Origin: Acidobacteriota bacterium
GTDB lineage: Bacteria > Acidobacteriota > Vicinamibacteria > Vicinamibacterales > UBA8438
NCBI GenBank assembly: GCA_009838525.1
Contig: VXRJ01000002.1
Coordinates: 19,395-83,394, forward strand
Length of the DNA stretch: 64,000 nucleotides
Direction of reading: 5' to 3'
A program made the translations under genes and the position numbers. Shown one piece after another: positions 49,671 to 58,648 of this stretch; position 1 is the stretch's first letter, and every line of letters begins with the position of its first letter. The notes beneath the pieces were generated by a model. The model was not told where the DNA came from. It did no database searches and saw only the letters and a program-made list of their open reading frames with translations.

Positions 49671-50502
49671 TGTCGACTTCGGTCTCGAGCTCGTGGGTGA
49701 CGTCGTCGCCCCGATAGGTACCGGTCACCGGCGCGGCGGCAGCCGGTTCGGCGGCCGCGGCGAGCGCGATATGCCGGTCGGCGACGGCGAGGCCCTGGCT
49801 GGGGTCATAGCCGCGCCAGCCGCCCCCCCTGAGGAAGACCTCACCCCAGGCGTGGAGGTCGGCGGGACGTTCCTTGTCTCCCGTGTAGCAGTAGCCGCTG
49901 ACGAACCGCGCGGCAAGTCCCATCGAGCGGCAGCAGTCGACAAAGAGCACGGCCAGGTCGCGGCACGCTCCCTCGCCCTTCTCCAACGTCACTTCCGCCG
50001 GTTGCGCCGCGCCGTCGTCCCGGCCGATGAAGCCCAGCCGCTGCTGGATCATCATGGCGAGCACCCGGGCGTACATCGCCTGGTTCCGCTTCGATTCGTG
50101 TGCCGCCTCCAGCGCCAGCTCGCGCACGGAAAACGGCGCGGCGTCGGGCGGAAGCCGGTACTGTTCGAGCCGTTTGGCGAAGTCGGGCGCGTAGGCGTAC
50201 GGCAGGGCGCGGTCCGGCTCGGCGATCAGGTAGCGAAACGGGTCGGTGACGAGGGTGTCGACTATCGCGCGCGTTTCGATCGTCAGGTGTTCGGTCTCGC
50301 CCTCGAACCACGCGTGGGTGATGACGTTGCCCTCCGGATCGAGGTTGTCGGAGTGAATCTGCGGCGCAGGGTCGATCGACAGATCGTAGTCGACCACCCG
50401 GAGCGACGCGTCGGTTCGCGGATGCAGCCGAATGACGTGCGGTTCGAGGCCGACGGGCCGACTGTAGCGGTACGAGGTACGGTGGTGAACGGTTAGTCTC
50501 AC
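49654..50502 (-). CDS. transglutaminase-like cysteine protease of the Anbu operon
   Basis: GTG 50502 overlaps the Anbu stop (GTGA) and gives 282 residues. An N-terminal beta domain ('LTVHHRTSYRYSRPVGLEPH') precedes the transglutaminase core: the catalytic Cys in 'KGEGACRDLAVLFVDCCRSM', His in 'ADLHAWGEVFLRGGG' and Asp in 'WRGYDPSQGL'. Such proteins are standard partners of Anbu, alpha-E and ATP-grasp genes. Together they are thought to make or cut an isopeptide- or peptide-like product. Confidence 0.88.
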   Translation of the reverse strand: MRLTVHHRTSYRYSRPVGLEPHVIRLHPRTDASLRVVDYDLSIDPAPQIHSDNLDPEGNVITHAWFEGETEHLTIETRAIVDTLVTDPFRYLIAEPDRALPYAYAPDFAKRLEQYRLPPDAAPFSVRELALEAAHESKRNQAMYARVLAMMIQQRLGFIGRDDGAAQPAEVTLEKGEGACRDLAVLFVDCCRSMGLAARFVSGYCYTGDKERPADLHAWGEVFLRGGGWRGYDPSQGLAVADRHIALAAAAEPAAAAPVTGTYRGDDVTHELETEVDITAGA

Positions 50503-51281
50503 GGGACGGGTTCCTGCGGCGCGGCGACTCCGGGCGGTTCCGGAGTGTCGTCCATTGCGTTGAACGCCTGATCGAACCACTCGCCAGGCGTCTCTTCCAC
50601 CGCGTGGCGGAGACGTTCGTCCCACCAGCGCGAGAGTTCTTCGAGGTGGCTTTTCTGGAACCGGCGCTCGACGATGTGGAACGATCCGCGCCGGTACAGA
50701 ACGACATCGATCGGAAAGTCCACGTCAGCCGCGCTCACCCTCGTCTCATCGAACGATAGCAGGGCTACCTTGAAGGCATGTCGCAGGGAGTCGGCCACCG
50801 TCAATGCGCGGTCGATGATCGGCTTGCCGTAACCGGTCGACCCGATGACGTGGTACGGCGTCAGCCGCCCGGTGTCGATCCAGTTTCCTTCCGGGTAGAG
50901 CAGGTAGAGCTTGTGCTTCCGATCCTTCGCCATCTGCCCGCCGATCAGCGCGTGGATGTTGAATTGCATCCCCGCCTCCGTGATCGGCTTGCGATCCTCA
51001 CGGGCTACTTCACGCACCTGGGTGGCCAGCAGATTGACCACCTCGTAGAGCCGCTCGAAGGGCTTCCCGTGTTCCGACCGCTCGGTCAGGCGCTCGTCGA
51101 AATAGGTGAGCGTCTTGTCGCGCAACGACCGGAGCCCCGACGTCATGACGAAGAACGTGCCGGTCGGCGGTGAATAGACCGTCACCTTCCGGAGCGAGGT
51201 CACCTCCCGGCCGGATGTGATGACGGTGTCGGCCAGCCCGACGAGTCCCTCATCAATGTTCATGCCGACGCAGTACGTCAT
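50499..51281 (-). CDS. Anbu/BPH proteasome-like protease subunit
   Basis: This 260-residue protein starts 'MTYCVGMNIDEGLVGLADTV', the Anbu signature; removal of Met exposes Thr as the N-terminal nucleophile. Other blocks are 'FFVMTSGLRSLRDKTLTYFD' and 'FNIHALIGGQMAKDRKHKLY', as in the ancestral beta-subunit family. Anbu assembles as a helical or ring-like Ntn hydrolase, and its substrates are unknown. It overlaps both neighbours, tying it to the alpha-E and transglutaminase genes. Confidence 0.9.
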   Translation of the reverse strand: MTYCVGMNIDEGLVGLADTVITSGREVTSLRKVTVYSPPTGTFFVMTSGLRSLRDKTLTYFDERLTERSEHGKPFERLYEVVNLLATQVREVAREDRKPITEAGMQFNIHALIGGQMAKDRKHKLYLLYPEGNWIDTGRLTPYHVIGSTGYGKPIIDRALTVADSLRHAFKVALLSFDETRVSAADVDFPIDVVLYRRGSFHIVERRFQKSHLEELSRWWDERLRHAVEETPGEWFDQAFNAMDDTPEPPGVAAPQEPVP

Positions 51282-52243
51282 CCTGGGGCATCCGTGCGCC
51301 GCGGTGGCGCAAAGAAGGTGCGCGTGATTTCGACTCCGACCCCGTTGAGCCGGTTCTGGATGCTGTCGAGAAACTCGTGCAGGCCGGTCCGAATCACGTC
51401 AGCGATGTCAGTATAGTCGAGGTCCGCGACCAGCCGGCCGAGCGCCCGTTCCGCGCTGTTGGCATAGCGGCGGAGGGGTGTGCCGGTCACGGAGTGCAGC
51501 GACGTCTGCGCCTCGATCGCGCAGTGGTGCACCGAGCGGGGGAACTCCCGGTTGAGCAGCAGGAAGCTGGCCACGGCGGGAGCCGCAACGGGGCCGTGCG
51601 TCCGACGGTAGGCCTCGAACGCGCTGGCTGAACGGAGCAGGGCGCTCCACTGCAGATCGTCAACCGGCTTTCCCACGTCTTTTGGCGACGGCAGGAGCAG
51701 GTAGTACTTCGTGTCGAGGATGCGCGTCGTCTGATCGCCCCGCTCCGTGAACTGACCCATTCGGCTGAAGTGCCACGCCTCGCCGTGCTCCATCGTTTCG
51801 TTCTTCGCCCCTTCGATCCGGTAGCTCGATCGCTGGACGTGCTCGAAAAAGGCATGGGCGTCCGCCAGGGCTCGCGAGCGCGCCCCGGGCTCCCGCAGGA
51901 ACAGGTAGAACGTGTTGATTGCCTCCCACATCTCGGACGAGATGATCTCGCGCACCGAGCGCGCATTCTCGCGAGCGTTCGTCAGGCACGAGACGATCGA
52001 ATTTGGGTTGTTCGCGTCGAAGGTGAGGAACTCGATGACGTTGGAGCGCGTCGGCCCGTCGTACGCCGCCCGGAACGCGGCGTGGTCGCCGGTCACCTGC
52101 ACCATCGGATCCCACTGCTCCTCGGCCAGGCCGGGCATCTGAAGCTGCAACTGGTTGTTGACGCCGGCGACGCGCGCCACGTTCTCGGCCCGCGAGATGT
52201 AGCGGCTCATCCAGTAGACCGACTCGGCGACGCGGCTCAGCAT
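51278..52243 (-). CDS. alpha-E domain protein (DUF403)
   Basis: This 321-residue all-helical protein starts 'MLSRVAESVYWMSRYISRAE', the alpha-E signature, and continues with 'NSIVSCLTNARENARSVREI', 'SSEMWEAINTFYLFLREPGA' and 'GQFTERGDQTTRILDTKYYL'. The family always accompanies the circularly permuted ATP-grasp in peptide-synthesis-like operons. Its stop overlaps the Anbu start (ATGA). Confidence 0.9.
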   Translation of the reverse strand: MLSRVAESVYWMSRYISRAENVARVAGVNNQLQLQMPGLAEEQWDPMVQVTGDHAAFRAAYDGPTRSNVIEFLTFDANNPNSIVSCLTNARENARSVREIISSEMWEAINTFYLFLREPGARSRALADAHAFFEHVQRSSYRIEGAKNETMEHGEAWHFSRMGQFTERGDQTTRILDTKYYLLLPSPKDVGKPVDDLQWSALLRSASAFEAYRRTHGPVAAPAVASFLLLNREFPRSVHHCAIEAQTSLHSVTGTPLRRYANSAERALGRLVADLDYTDIADVIRTGLHEFLDSIQNRLNGVGVEITRTFFAPPRRTDAPG

Positions 52244-52267
52244 GGTCTTTGACGGCAGCGGTGTCGG

Positions 52268-53713
52268 TCAGGCCTCGGCGGGTGGTGCGAGCACCCAGGT
52301 GTCCTTGCTGCCGCCCCCCTGAGACGAGTTGACGACGAGCGAGCCCTTCCGGAGGGCGACGCGCGTCAGTCCACCCGGCAGCACGTAGCGGTCGCGTCCG
52401 TAGAGGATGTACGGTCGCAGGTCGACGTGGCGGCCTTCGAAGCGCTTCTCGACGCGCGTCGGAACCCGCGAGAGTCCCAGCGTGGGTTGCGCGATGTAGT
52501 TGCGCGGCTCCGCCTCGATCCGCCCCGCGAAGTCGCGCAACTGCTCGCCCGTGGCGGCGGGACCGATGAGGAGTCCGTAGCCGCCCGATTCGTTGGCCGG
52601 CTTGACCACCAGCTCCGCCAGGTGATCGAGAACGTAGCGGCGGTCGTCGTCCCGCCAGCAGAGGTAGGTCGGCACGTTCGGCAGAATCGGATCCTGGTCC
52701 AGGTAGTACCGGATCATCTCCGGCACGTAGGCGTACACCACCTTGTCGTCGGCGACGCCGGTGCCGGGTGCGTTCACCAGCGTGACCCGCCCGCGCTGAT
52801 ACAGGTCCATCAGCCCCGGCACGCCGAGCAGCGAATCGGACCGGAAACACGTGGGATCGAGAAAGTCGTCGTCGATCCGCCGGTACAGCACGTCGACCGG
52901 TTCGTATCCGTGCGTCGTCAGCATCTGGAGCCGGTCGTCCACCACGTGGAGATCACGCCCCTCCACCAGCTCGATGCCCATTTGCTGGGCCAGGAACGAA
53001 TGCTCGAAGTAGGCAGAGTTGAACACGCCCGGCGTCAGGAGGGCGACACTCGGCCGGCCGGCCCGCTCCGGCGCCACTTCTTCCAGCATCGTCAGCAACC
53101 GGCTCGGGTAGTCCTGCACCGGCCGGACTCCGAGTCCCTCGAAGACGACCGGGAACGTCTCGGTCATCACGGCGCGGTTCTCCAGGACGTAGGACACGCC
53201 GGATGGACACCGCAGGTTGTCCTCCAGGACGTAGATCGTCCCGTCCCGGTCGCGCACCAGGTCGGTGCCGGTGATGTGGCACCAGACGCCGCGGGGCGGA
53301 CGGAGTCCGATGCACTCGGTCCGATAGCCCTGCGACGATTCCACCACGTCGGCCGGCACGACACCGTCCCGCACGATCTTCCGGTCGTGGTAGACGTCGG
53401 CGATGAAGAGGTTGAGCGCTTCGACGCGCTGCATCAGCCCCCGTTCGATGGGCGCCCAGGTGTCGTGCGCGATGATCCGGGGCACGACGTCGAACGGGAA
53501 GATCCGCTCCGTTCCTTCCTCGTCGCCGTAGACGGTGAAGGTGATGCCGGTGTGGAGTAGTGCCTGCTCCGCGGCGGTGTGCCTCCGAATGAACTCGCCC
53601 TCCGGCAGCCCCTCGATCCGCTCCACGAGCGCACGCGCCTCGGGCCGGGGCGTGCCGTCCGGCCGGAACATCTCGTCGTAGAAACCGCCGACGTCGTAGC
53701 CGTTGAAGTTCAT
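52268..53713 (-). CDS. circularly permuted type 2 ATP-grasp protein
   Basis: This 481-residue protein contains 'GYDVGGFYDEMFRPDGTPRP', 'FTVYGDEEGTERIFPFDVVP', 'DGTIYVLEDNLRCPSGVSYV' and 'ELVVKPANESGGYGLLIGPA', the ATP-grasp core with its nucleotide-binding Lys and Gly loop. It would ligate carboxylates to amines. It is the first gene of the four-gene Anbu operon, 24 bases before the alpha-E gene. Confidence 0.9.
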   Translation of the reverse strand: MNFNGYDVGGFYDEMFRPDGTPRPEARALVERIEGLPEGEFIRRHTAAEQALLHTGITFTVYGDEEGTERIFPFDVVPRIIAHDTWAPIERGLMQRVEALNLFIADVYHDRKIVRDGVVPADVVESSQGYRTECIGLRPPRGVWCHITGTDLVRDRDGTIYVLEDNLRCPSGVSYVLENRAVMTETFPVVFEGLGVRPVQDYPSRLLTMLEEVAPERAGRPSVALLTPGVFNSAYFEHSFLAQQMGIELVEGRDLHVVDDRLQMLTTHGYEPVDVLYRRIDDDFLDPTCFRSDSLLGVPGLMDLYQRGRVTLVNAPGTGVADDKVVYAYVPEMIRYYLDQDPILPNVPTYLCWRDDDRRYVLDHLAELVVKPANESGGYGLLIGPAATGEQLRDFAGRIEAEPRNYIAQPTLGLSRVPTRVEKRFEGRHVDLRPYILYGRDRYVLPGGLTRVALRKGSLVVNSSQGGGSKDTWVLAPPAEA

Positions 53714-53736
53714 CGCGGCTCTGGCCGGTGAGGATC

Positions 53737-53778
53737 CTACCGTGCGATCGGGGCGGCGGTATCAATGAAGAACTTCAT
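53737..53778 (-). pseudogene. 13-codon stub of a VapC (PIN) toxin
   Basis: ATG 53778 overlaps the VapB stop (ATGA) and encodes 'MKFFIDTAAPIAR' before TAG. 'MKFFIDTAA' is the classic start of a PIN-domain toxin, including the first catalytic Asp. The rest of the domain, about 115 residues, is missing: the ATP-grasp gene starts 23 bases further on. The toxin has been deleted while its antitoxin remains. Confidence 0.65.
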
Positions 53779-54023
53779 GAATCGAAGACTTCTTCCAGAT
53801 AGCGGTCATGTTCTTCCGCCAGATCCGGACATCTGGAACGGAACCTCCCGGCGAGCCCGCGCGCGCGACCGGCTAGCTCGGCACGGTCCGACAGCGACCC
53901 TCGAGCCATGTAGTCGGCCACGCACTCGCGCACCAGATCGGCCATTGGTCGGGCCTCAAGCCGGGCCTGCTCCTTCAGCGCACGCGCCAATTCCTCAGGC
54001 AATCGAATCTGGATCCTGACCAT
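53775..54023 (-). CDS. VapB-like ribbon-helix-helix antitoxin
   Basis: ATG 54023 gives 82 residues. The N-terminal strand-helix-helix 'VRIQIRLPEELARALKEQAR', 'LEARPMADLVRECVADYMA' is a CopG/Arc-type DNA-binding domain. The C-terminal 'CPDLAEEHDRYLEEVFDS' is the usual toxin-binding tail of VapB proteins. The cognate toxin gene is reduced to a stub, so this is an orphan antitoxin. Confidence 0.8.
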   Translation of the reverse strand: MVRIQIRLPEELARALKEQARLEARPMADLVRECVADYMARGSLSDRAELAGRARGLAGRFRSRCPDLAEEHDRYLEEVFDS

Positions 54024-54092
54024 AGCTGCCACGTTAGCCGATCTGATGAGAGGCCGCGCCCGATACGTTACCGCTGACGGCTGCCACGCTGC

Positions 54093-54878
54093 CTAGTCGA
54101 GTGCGGCGACCAAGTCGACGCCGCCGAGCTGCCGCATGTGCCGGCGGATCCACGCCTGCCGTTCGCGGACGTAGGGCGACGGGTCCTCGACGCGCAGCCG
54201 CGCCGGGTTGGGCAGCACGGCGGCGAGCAGCGCCGCCTCGTCGGCCGTCAGTTCCGACGGCGTCTTTCCGAAGAAGTGCTCGCTGGCCGCGGTAATCCCG
54301 AACAGCCCGCCGCCGAACTCCGCAACGTTCAGATACACCTCGACGATCCGTTGCTTGCTCCAGCAGAGCTCGATCAGGACGGTCAGGTACGCCTCCAGGC
54401 CTTTCCGGACGAAGCTGCGCCCGGGCCAGAGGAAGAGGTTCTTCGCGGTCTGCTGGGAGATGGTGCTCGCGCCGCGCAGCCGCCCTCCCTCCCGCGCGTC
54501 TTCCAGCGCCATCTGGATCGCCTCGACGTCGAAACCGCTGTGATCGGGGAACTTCTGATCCTCGGAGGCGATCACCGCGAGCGCCGCCTGGGGCGCGATT
54601 TTCTCCCAGTCGGTCCACCGGTAGGTCGGCGGCGCGAGGCGCTCCACCTCGGCCGAGGCCTCCACCGCGGTCCCGGAGAGCCACGCGCTGCGGAGCATGA
54701 AGGCGGTGGTCGGCGGCGGCGCCCAGCGCAGGAGGACTATCAACGCCAACGGAAGGCCGACGCACAGAGCCGTGCTCCAGAAGCCCGCGCGCCATAGCGT
54801 TGTTCGCCACGGCAGGCCCGAGCCGCGACGCCCGCCGCGTCGCCCCCGCCGGCGGGATGGCCGATTGGTTCCAGTCAT
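54093..54878 (-). CDS. mtgA: monofunctional peptidoglycan glycosyltransferase
   Basis: This 261-residue protein has an Arg-rich cytoplasmic tail, one membrane segment ('[15 protein letters not shown]') and a GT51 domain. Motifs are '[20 protein letters not shown]' with catalytic Glu106, '[20 protein letters not shown]', '[20 protein letters not shown]' and '[14 protein letters not shown]'. No transpeptidase domain follows, so it polymerises glycan strands from lipid II without cross-linking them. Confidence 0.93.
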   Translation of the reverse strand: MTGTNRPSRRRGRRGGRRGSGLPWRTTLWRAGFWSTALCVGLPLALIVLLRWAPPPTTAFMLRSAWLSGTAVEASAEVERLAPPTYRWTDWEKIAPQAALAVIASEDQKFPDHSGFDVEAIQMALEDAREGGRLRGASTISQQTAKNLFLWPGRSFVRKGLEAYLTVLIELCWSKQRIVEVYLNVAEFGGGLFGITAASEHFFGKTPSELTADEAALLAAVLPNPARLRVEDPSPYVRERQAWIRRHMRQLGGVDLVAALD

Positions 54879-54913
54879 TTCCCTTGGGATAACCTAGCAG
54901 GTCTCCTCCGACC

Positions 54914-55501
54914 ATGGATCTGAACGCGCTGTTCGAGTCGCTCGCCACCTCGGCGGACGGCACGGTTCGGCCACTGCTGACGGCGTGGCTGGTGCAGGCC
55001 GGCGTGTTGCTGCCCCGCCTGCTGGTCGCGATCGCGATCGTGGTGGCGGGGCTCATCGTAGGCCGGATTGCCCGGAACGCGGTGACCGCCGGCGCCCGGG
55101 CAGGCCGCCTCGCCCGCGCGGACCTGCTCGGCCGGGCGGCGCAGTTTGTGGTGGTGGCGTCCGCCGTCGTTACGGGCATCGATCAGGTGGGCGTCGACAG
55201 CCGCTTTCTGACCGCGGTCGTCACTATCGTGCTGGGAAGCGCGCTGGGCGGCACCGCGCTGGCGTTCGCGTTCGGGGCTCGAACTGAGGTAAGCAACCTT
55301 GTGGCCATGCACTACATCCGACAGGTGCACCGCCCCGGCCAGCTCATCCGCCTCGGCGACGTGCAGGGGCGAATCCGCGAGTTCACGAAGACCAAGGTGA
55401 TCGTTGCCTTGGACGACGGTGAGGCGCACTTGCCGGCGCGGCTGTTCAGCGACCAGGTGGCCAGAGTGCCGGCGGCGCAGGCCGACTCCGATCAATCGTG
55501 A
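54914..55501 (+). CDS. small MscS-like/conserved TM-helix membrane protein
   Basis: This 195-residue protein has three or four membrane segments ('LLPRLLVAIAIVVAGLIVGR', 'AAQFVVVASAVVTGIDQVGV', 'TAVVTIVLGSALGGTALAFA'), followed by 'FGARTEVSNLVAMHYIRQVH' and a short beta domain, a reduced MscS pattern. It is the first gene of a seven-gene overlapping operon; its stop overlaps the next start (TGATG). Confidence 0.75.
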   Translation: MDLNALFESLATSADGTVRPLLTAWLVQAGVLLPRLLVAIAIVVAGLIVGRIARNAVTAGARAGRLARADLLGRAAQFVVVASAVVTGIDQVGVDSRFLTAVVTIVLGSALGGTALAFAFGARTEVSNLVAMHYIRQVHRPGQLIRLGDVQGRIREFTKTKVIVALDDGEAHLPARLFSDQVARVPAAQADSDQS

Positions 55502-56382
55502 TGCCGGGGCGGATCAACAGCGTGGACGTCGACCGGCAACTGGCGGACGCGTTCTTCGCGCACCATCCGACCGAGGTCGCCCGCACGCTGGACACGGCGC
55601 CGCTCGCCGAGATTGCCGCGTTGTTGTCGGAAACGGACAGAGCCCGCGCGGCGCCGGCCGTCTCCGCGATGGACCCGGCTGTCGCGGCCGAGGTGCTGGG
55701 CCGGGTCGATCCTGCGGTGGCGGCGCGTATCGTCGAGGAGCTGCCGCCGCGCGCGGCGGGCGTCCTGCTGCGTCGCGCCTCGGCGCCGGCCCGTTCCGCA
55801 ATCCTGGAACGGTTGCCGTCTCGCACCGCGTCGCGCCTGGGCGCGCTATTGCAGTACCCGGAGGGAAGCGCCGGGGCCCTGCTCGATCCCTCGGTCCGGA
55901 CGGCTCCTCCCGACCTGACCGCGCAGGCGATGCTCGACCGGCTGCGCGTGGCCGGCGCGACGGTGCCCTCCTATCTGTACGTCGTCGATCGGCACGGCGT
56001 CCTGATGGGGGTCATGACACTCCGGGAACTGATCGGCGCGGTGCCGGACGCCCGGCTGGGCGCCGCCGCGAAGCGCCGGATCGCCACGCTTCCGGCAACG
56101 GCGGATCGCGCCGCCATCGTGACGCATCCGGCGTGGCGCGACCTCCGGGCGCTGCCGGTGGTGGATCGCGACGGCCGGTTTCTGGGCATCGTCCGGCACG
56201 AGACCGTACACGAACTGGCGTCCGGCGCGTCAGCCAGCGGGCTGGAACCGGCTGCGACGGGCATTGCCCTCGAAATCGGCGAACTGGTCTGGGACGAAGG
56301 CGTCTCGCTGGTGGAGGATCTGTTCGAAGCACTGCACGATATGTCCGAGCCGGCGCGACCCATCGATACGGTGGCGGGATGA
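55501..56382 (+). CDS. soluble MgtE N-domain plus CBS protein
   Basis: ATG 55501 gives 293 residues. An MgtE N-terminal superhelix ('FFAHHPTEVARTLDTAPLAE', 'LLSETDRARAAPAVSAMDPA', 'LLQYPEGSAGALLDPSVRTA') is followed by a CBS pair ('YLYVVDRHGVLMGVMTLREL', 'ALPVVDRDGRFLGIVRHETV'). It stops after the CBS region with no transport helices. It therefore resembles the cytoplasmic Mg2+-sensing half of MgtE alone, and its stop overlaps the start of a full MgtE (ATGA). Confidence 0.82.
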   Translation: MPGRINSVDVDRQLADAFFAHHPTEVARTLDTAPLAEIAALLSETDRARAAPAVSAMDPAVAAEVLGRVDPAVAARIVEELPPRAAGVLLRRASAPARSAILERLPSRTASRLGALLQYPEGSAGALLDPSVRTAPPDLTAQAMLDRLRVAGATVPSYLYVVDRHGVLMGVMTLRELIGAVPDARLGAAAKRRIATLPATADRAAIVTHPAWRDLRALPVVDRDGRFLGIVRHETVHELASGASASGLEPAATGIALEIGELVWDEGVSLVEDLFEALHDMSEPARPIDTVAG

Positions 56383-57701
56383 TGGCAACGTCGGTCGCCG
56401 CACTTCGGACGTCGCTGGCGGAAGAGTACACGCGCCTGTACCCCGGTGAGGCGGCGGCGGTTCTGGAGGAGCAGTCCCCGGACGACCTGGTCGGGCTGGT
56501 GGAGCGGAGCGCGATTGCGGGAATCGCACCGGTCTTCGCGGCCTTCACGCCGGCTGCCGCCGCAAGGCTGCTCCCGCTTCTGCGGCTGGAACGGGCGGTC
56601 GCCTTGTTGCAGGCGATCGACCCCGCCCGCGCGGCCTCCCTCTGCGCAATGCTCGATCCGGCGCTGCGGGATGATCTGCTGGCAACGTTGCCGGAAGCGG
56701 ATGCTCGCGAATGGCGCGAATTGATGAGCTATCCGGTCAACACCGCGGGCGGATTGATGACGGTGCGGGTCGAGACCTTCCGCCCGGACACTCCGGCGGA
56801 GACGATCATCAGCCGTTTGCGGGCGCGCCGCGCCGCCTCGGAAGGCGGACCCGACGGGGAAGTCGCGCTGGTCGATGCCGGCGGGCATCTGGCCGGCATG
56901 GTCGAAGTGGCCGCGCTCGCGGCGGCGGATCCGGCGGCGCCGGCGGCGCAGCTCGCGCGTCACGGGAGTGTCGGCGTCCCGGCGGTGACGCCGCGCGAAG
57001 AGGTGGTCGACCTGATGAAGCACACCGGCGCCGGCGCTCTCCCGGTGGTGGACGCCACCGGGCGCCTTCTGGGTATCGTCCGCCATCGCCAGCTCGCGAG
57101 GGCCATCGAGGCCGGCGCGACCGCCGGTCTGCAGACGATGGTGGGCGCCGGCGGAGAGGAACAGGCGCTCTCGCCCGTGGGCCTCGCGGTCCGCAAGCGG
57201 TTGCCCTGGCTGCAGATCAACCTTGCCACGGCGTTCCTCGCGGCGTCGGTGGTGGGTCTCTTCGAAGCGACGATTGCCCAGGTGACGGCGCTCGCCGTCC
57301 TGCTCCCGGTGGTGGCGGGGCAGTCGGGCAATGCCGGGTCGCAGGCTCTCGCCGTCACTATCCGCGGCCTCGCCCTTCGCGAAGTCCGCGTTCGACACTG
57401 GCGGGCCGTGGCCATGAAGGAAGGGGCGGTCGGCCTGATTAACAGCCTCGCCGTCGCCGCCACGACGTCGCTTGGCGTTTACGTCTGGAGCCGGTCGCTG
57501 GGTCTGGCTGCCGTCATCGCCCTCTCCATGGTGGCGTCGATGGTGGTCGCGGGTCTGGCCGGCGCGGTGATTCCGATGGTGCTCAGCGCCATGCGTCAGG
57601 ATCCGGCGCAATCGTCCAACATCATCCTGACGACGGTGACCGACGTTGTCGGCTTCTTCAGTTTCCTCGGTATCGCGACGCTGCTCATGTCGATGCTCTG
57701 A
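56379..57701 (+). CDS. mgtE: MgtE-type magnesium transporter
   Basis: This 440-residue protein has an N-domain ('YTRLYPGEAAAVLEEQSPDD'), CBS domains ('LMSYPVNTAGGLMTVRVETF', 'ALPVVDATGRLLGIVRHRQL') and a five-helix channel with 'RLPWLQINLATAFLAASVVG'-type start and 'VLLPVVAGQSGNAGSQALAV', the conserved pore motif. It imports Mg2+ gated by cytoplasmic Mg2+. It forms a coupled pair with the truncated paralogue upstream. Confidence 0.9.
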   Translation: MMATSVAALRTSLAEEYTRLYPGEAAAVLEEQSPDDLVGLVERSAIAGIAPVFAAFTPAAAARLLPLLRLERAVALLQAIDPARAASLCAMLDPALRDDLLATLPEADAREWRELMSYPVNTAGGLMTVRVETFRPDTPAETIISRLRARRAASEGGPDGEVALVDAGGHLAGMVEVAALAAADPAAPAAQLARHGSVGVPAVTPREEVVDLMKHTGAGALPVVDATGRLLGIVRHRQLARAIEAGATAGLQTMVGAGGEEQALSPVGLAVRKRLPWLQINLATAFLAASVVGLFEATIAQVTALAVLLPVVAGQSGNAGSQALAVTIRGLALREVRVRHWRAVAMKEGAVGLINSLAVAATTSLGVYVWSRSLGLAAVIALSMVASMVVAGLAGAVIPMVLSAMRQDPAQSSNIILTTVTDVVGFFSFLGIATLLMSML

Positions 57702-57710
57702 GTGACGTTG

Positions 57711-58646
57711 ATGAGCATGTCACGTCTGTGGATTTCCGTGTTGGTCCCTCTGGCGGCGGTCGTCCCGACTGCCGCCGCGGAGGCGCAGACCGTCGCCCGG
57801 GAGGCGCAGGCCGTCGCCGGGGACGCGGGTACCGCGGTCGCGGACGCCCTTACTGCCGTCCGGGTCAAGACCGCGATCGTCAACGACGCCGCCGTGGGCG
57901 AGCTGCCGATCGAGGTGCACGCTCTTGGGGGCGTCGTCACCCTGGAAGGGGTCGTTCGCACCGCGGATCAGGCGGCCCGCGCGGTCGACCTGGCGGCGGA
58001 CGTGCCGGGTGTGGCGCGGGTCGAGTCGGCCCTCGAGGTCGGCGATCCGGACCCGCTGGCGGAGCAGAGGCGGCCGCGCCTGCCCGCGCTCGCCCCCCGG
58101 CCCACCGAAGGGCCTCGGCGGCTGATCGGCGCGGGCGGCACCATGCACCTCAACGGCGCTTCCAGCGCGCCGCTGGATCGGATGCAGTCGATCCGTCCCG
58201 TCTTTCGGTTCGGCTCTAGCACTGGCTTCGGCCCGTCGGTGTCGTTCAGGGGAGGCGAGGCGGCGCTCGATCCGGCGGACGGAACCCAGACGGCGCTTGC
58301 CGCGGTCCGGCTGCGGCCCGTGATGGCCGGCCTCAACTACAACCTCGTCAGCCGGCGCGTGACGGTCGGGGCGGGAGTCGTCGCCGGCTATTCGTTCAAC
58401 AGCCTGAATGTCGAGACCGCCCGGGCCGGTCCCGGCCGCGCCATCGCCGTCACGAACTCCTTCGTCGTCCAGCCCAAGGTGGACGTCTGGTTCGACGTGA
58501 CGCGGCGCATCGGCTTCACGCTGCAGGCGGGTTATCTCGTCAGCCGTCCGAAGGTGACGTTCGGCAGCGACGACGTCGTGACGACCGAGCGGGTCCGGGT
58601 GAACACGGTGGTGGTGAGCGCGGGTCTGGCGTACTGGATCTTCTGA
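57711..58646 (+). CDS. exported BON-domain protein with beta-barrel-like C-terminus
   Basis: ATG 57711 is preferred; a GTG at 57702 is in frame. The 311-residue product has a signal peptide ('WISVLVPLAAVVPTAAAEA'). A BON domain ('VKTAIVNDAAVGELPIEVHA', 'LGGVVTLEGVVRTADQAARA', 'VPGVARVESALEVGD') binds membranes. The last 140 residues alternate like an outer-membrane barrel and end 'AGLAYWIF' with a terminal Phe. The combination suggests an outer-membrane component of the lipid transport operon. Confidence 0.75.
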   Translation: MSMSRLWISVLVPLAAVVPTAAAEAQTVAREAQAVAGDAGTAVADALTAVRVKTAIVNDAAVGELPIEVHALGGVVTLEGVVRTADQAARAVDLAADVPGVARVESALEVGDPDPLAEQRRPRLPALAPRPTEGPRRLIGAGGTMHLNGASSAPLDRMQSIRPVFRFGSSTGFGPSVSFRGGEAALDPADGTQTALAAVRLRPVMAGLNYNLVSRRVTVGAGVVAGYSFNSLNVETARAGPGRAIAVTNSFVVQPKVDVWFDVTRRIGFTLQAGYLVSRPKVTFGSDDVVTTERVRVNTVVVSAGLAYWIF

Positions 58647-58648
58647 CG

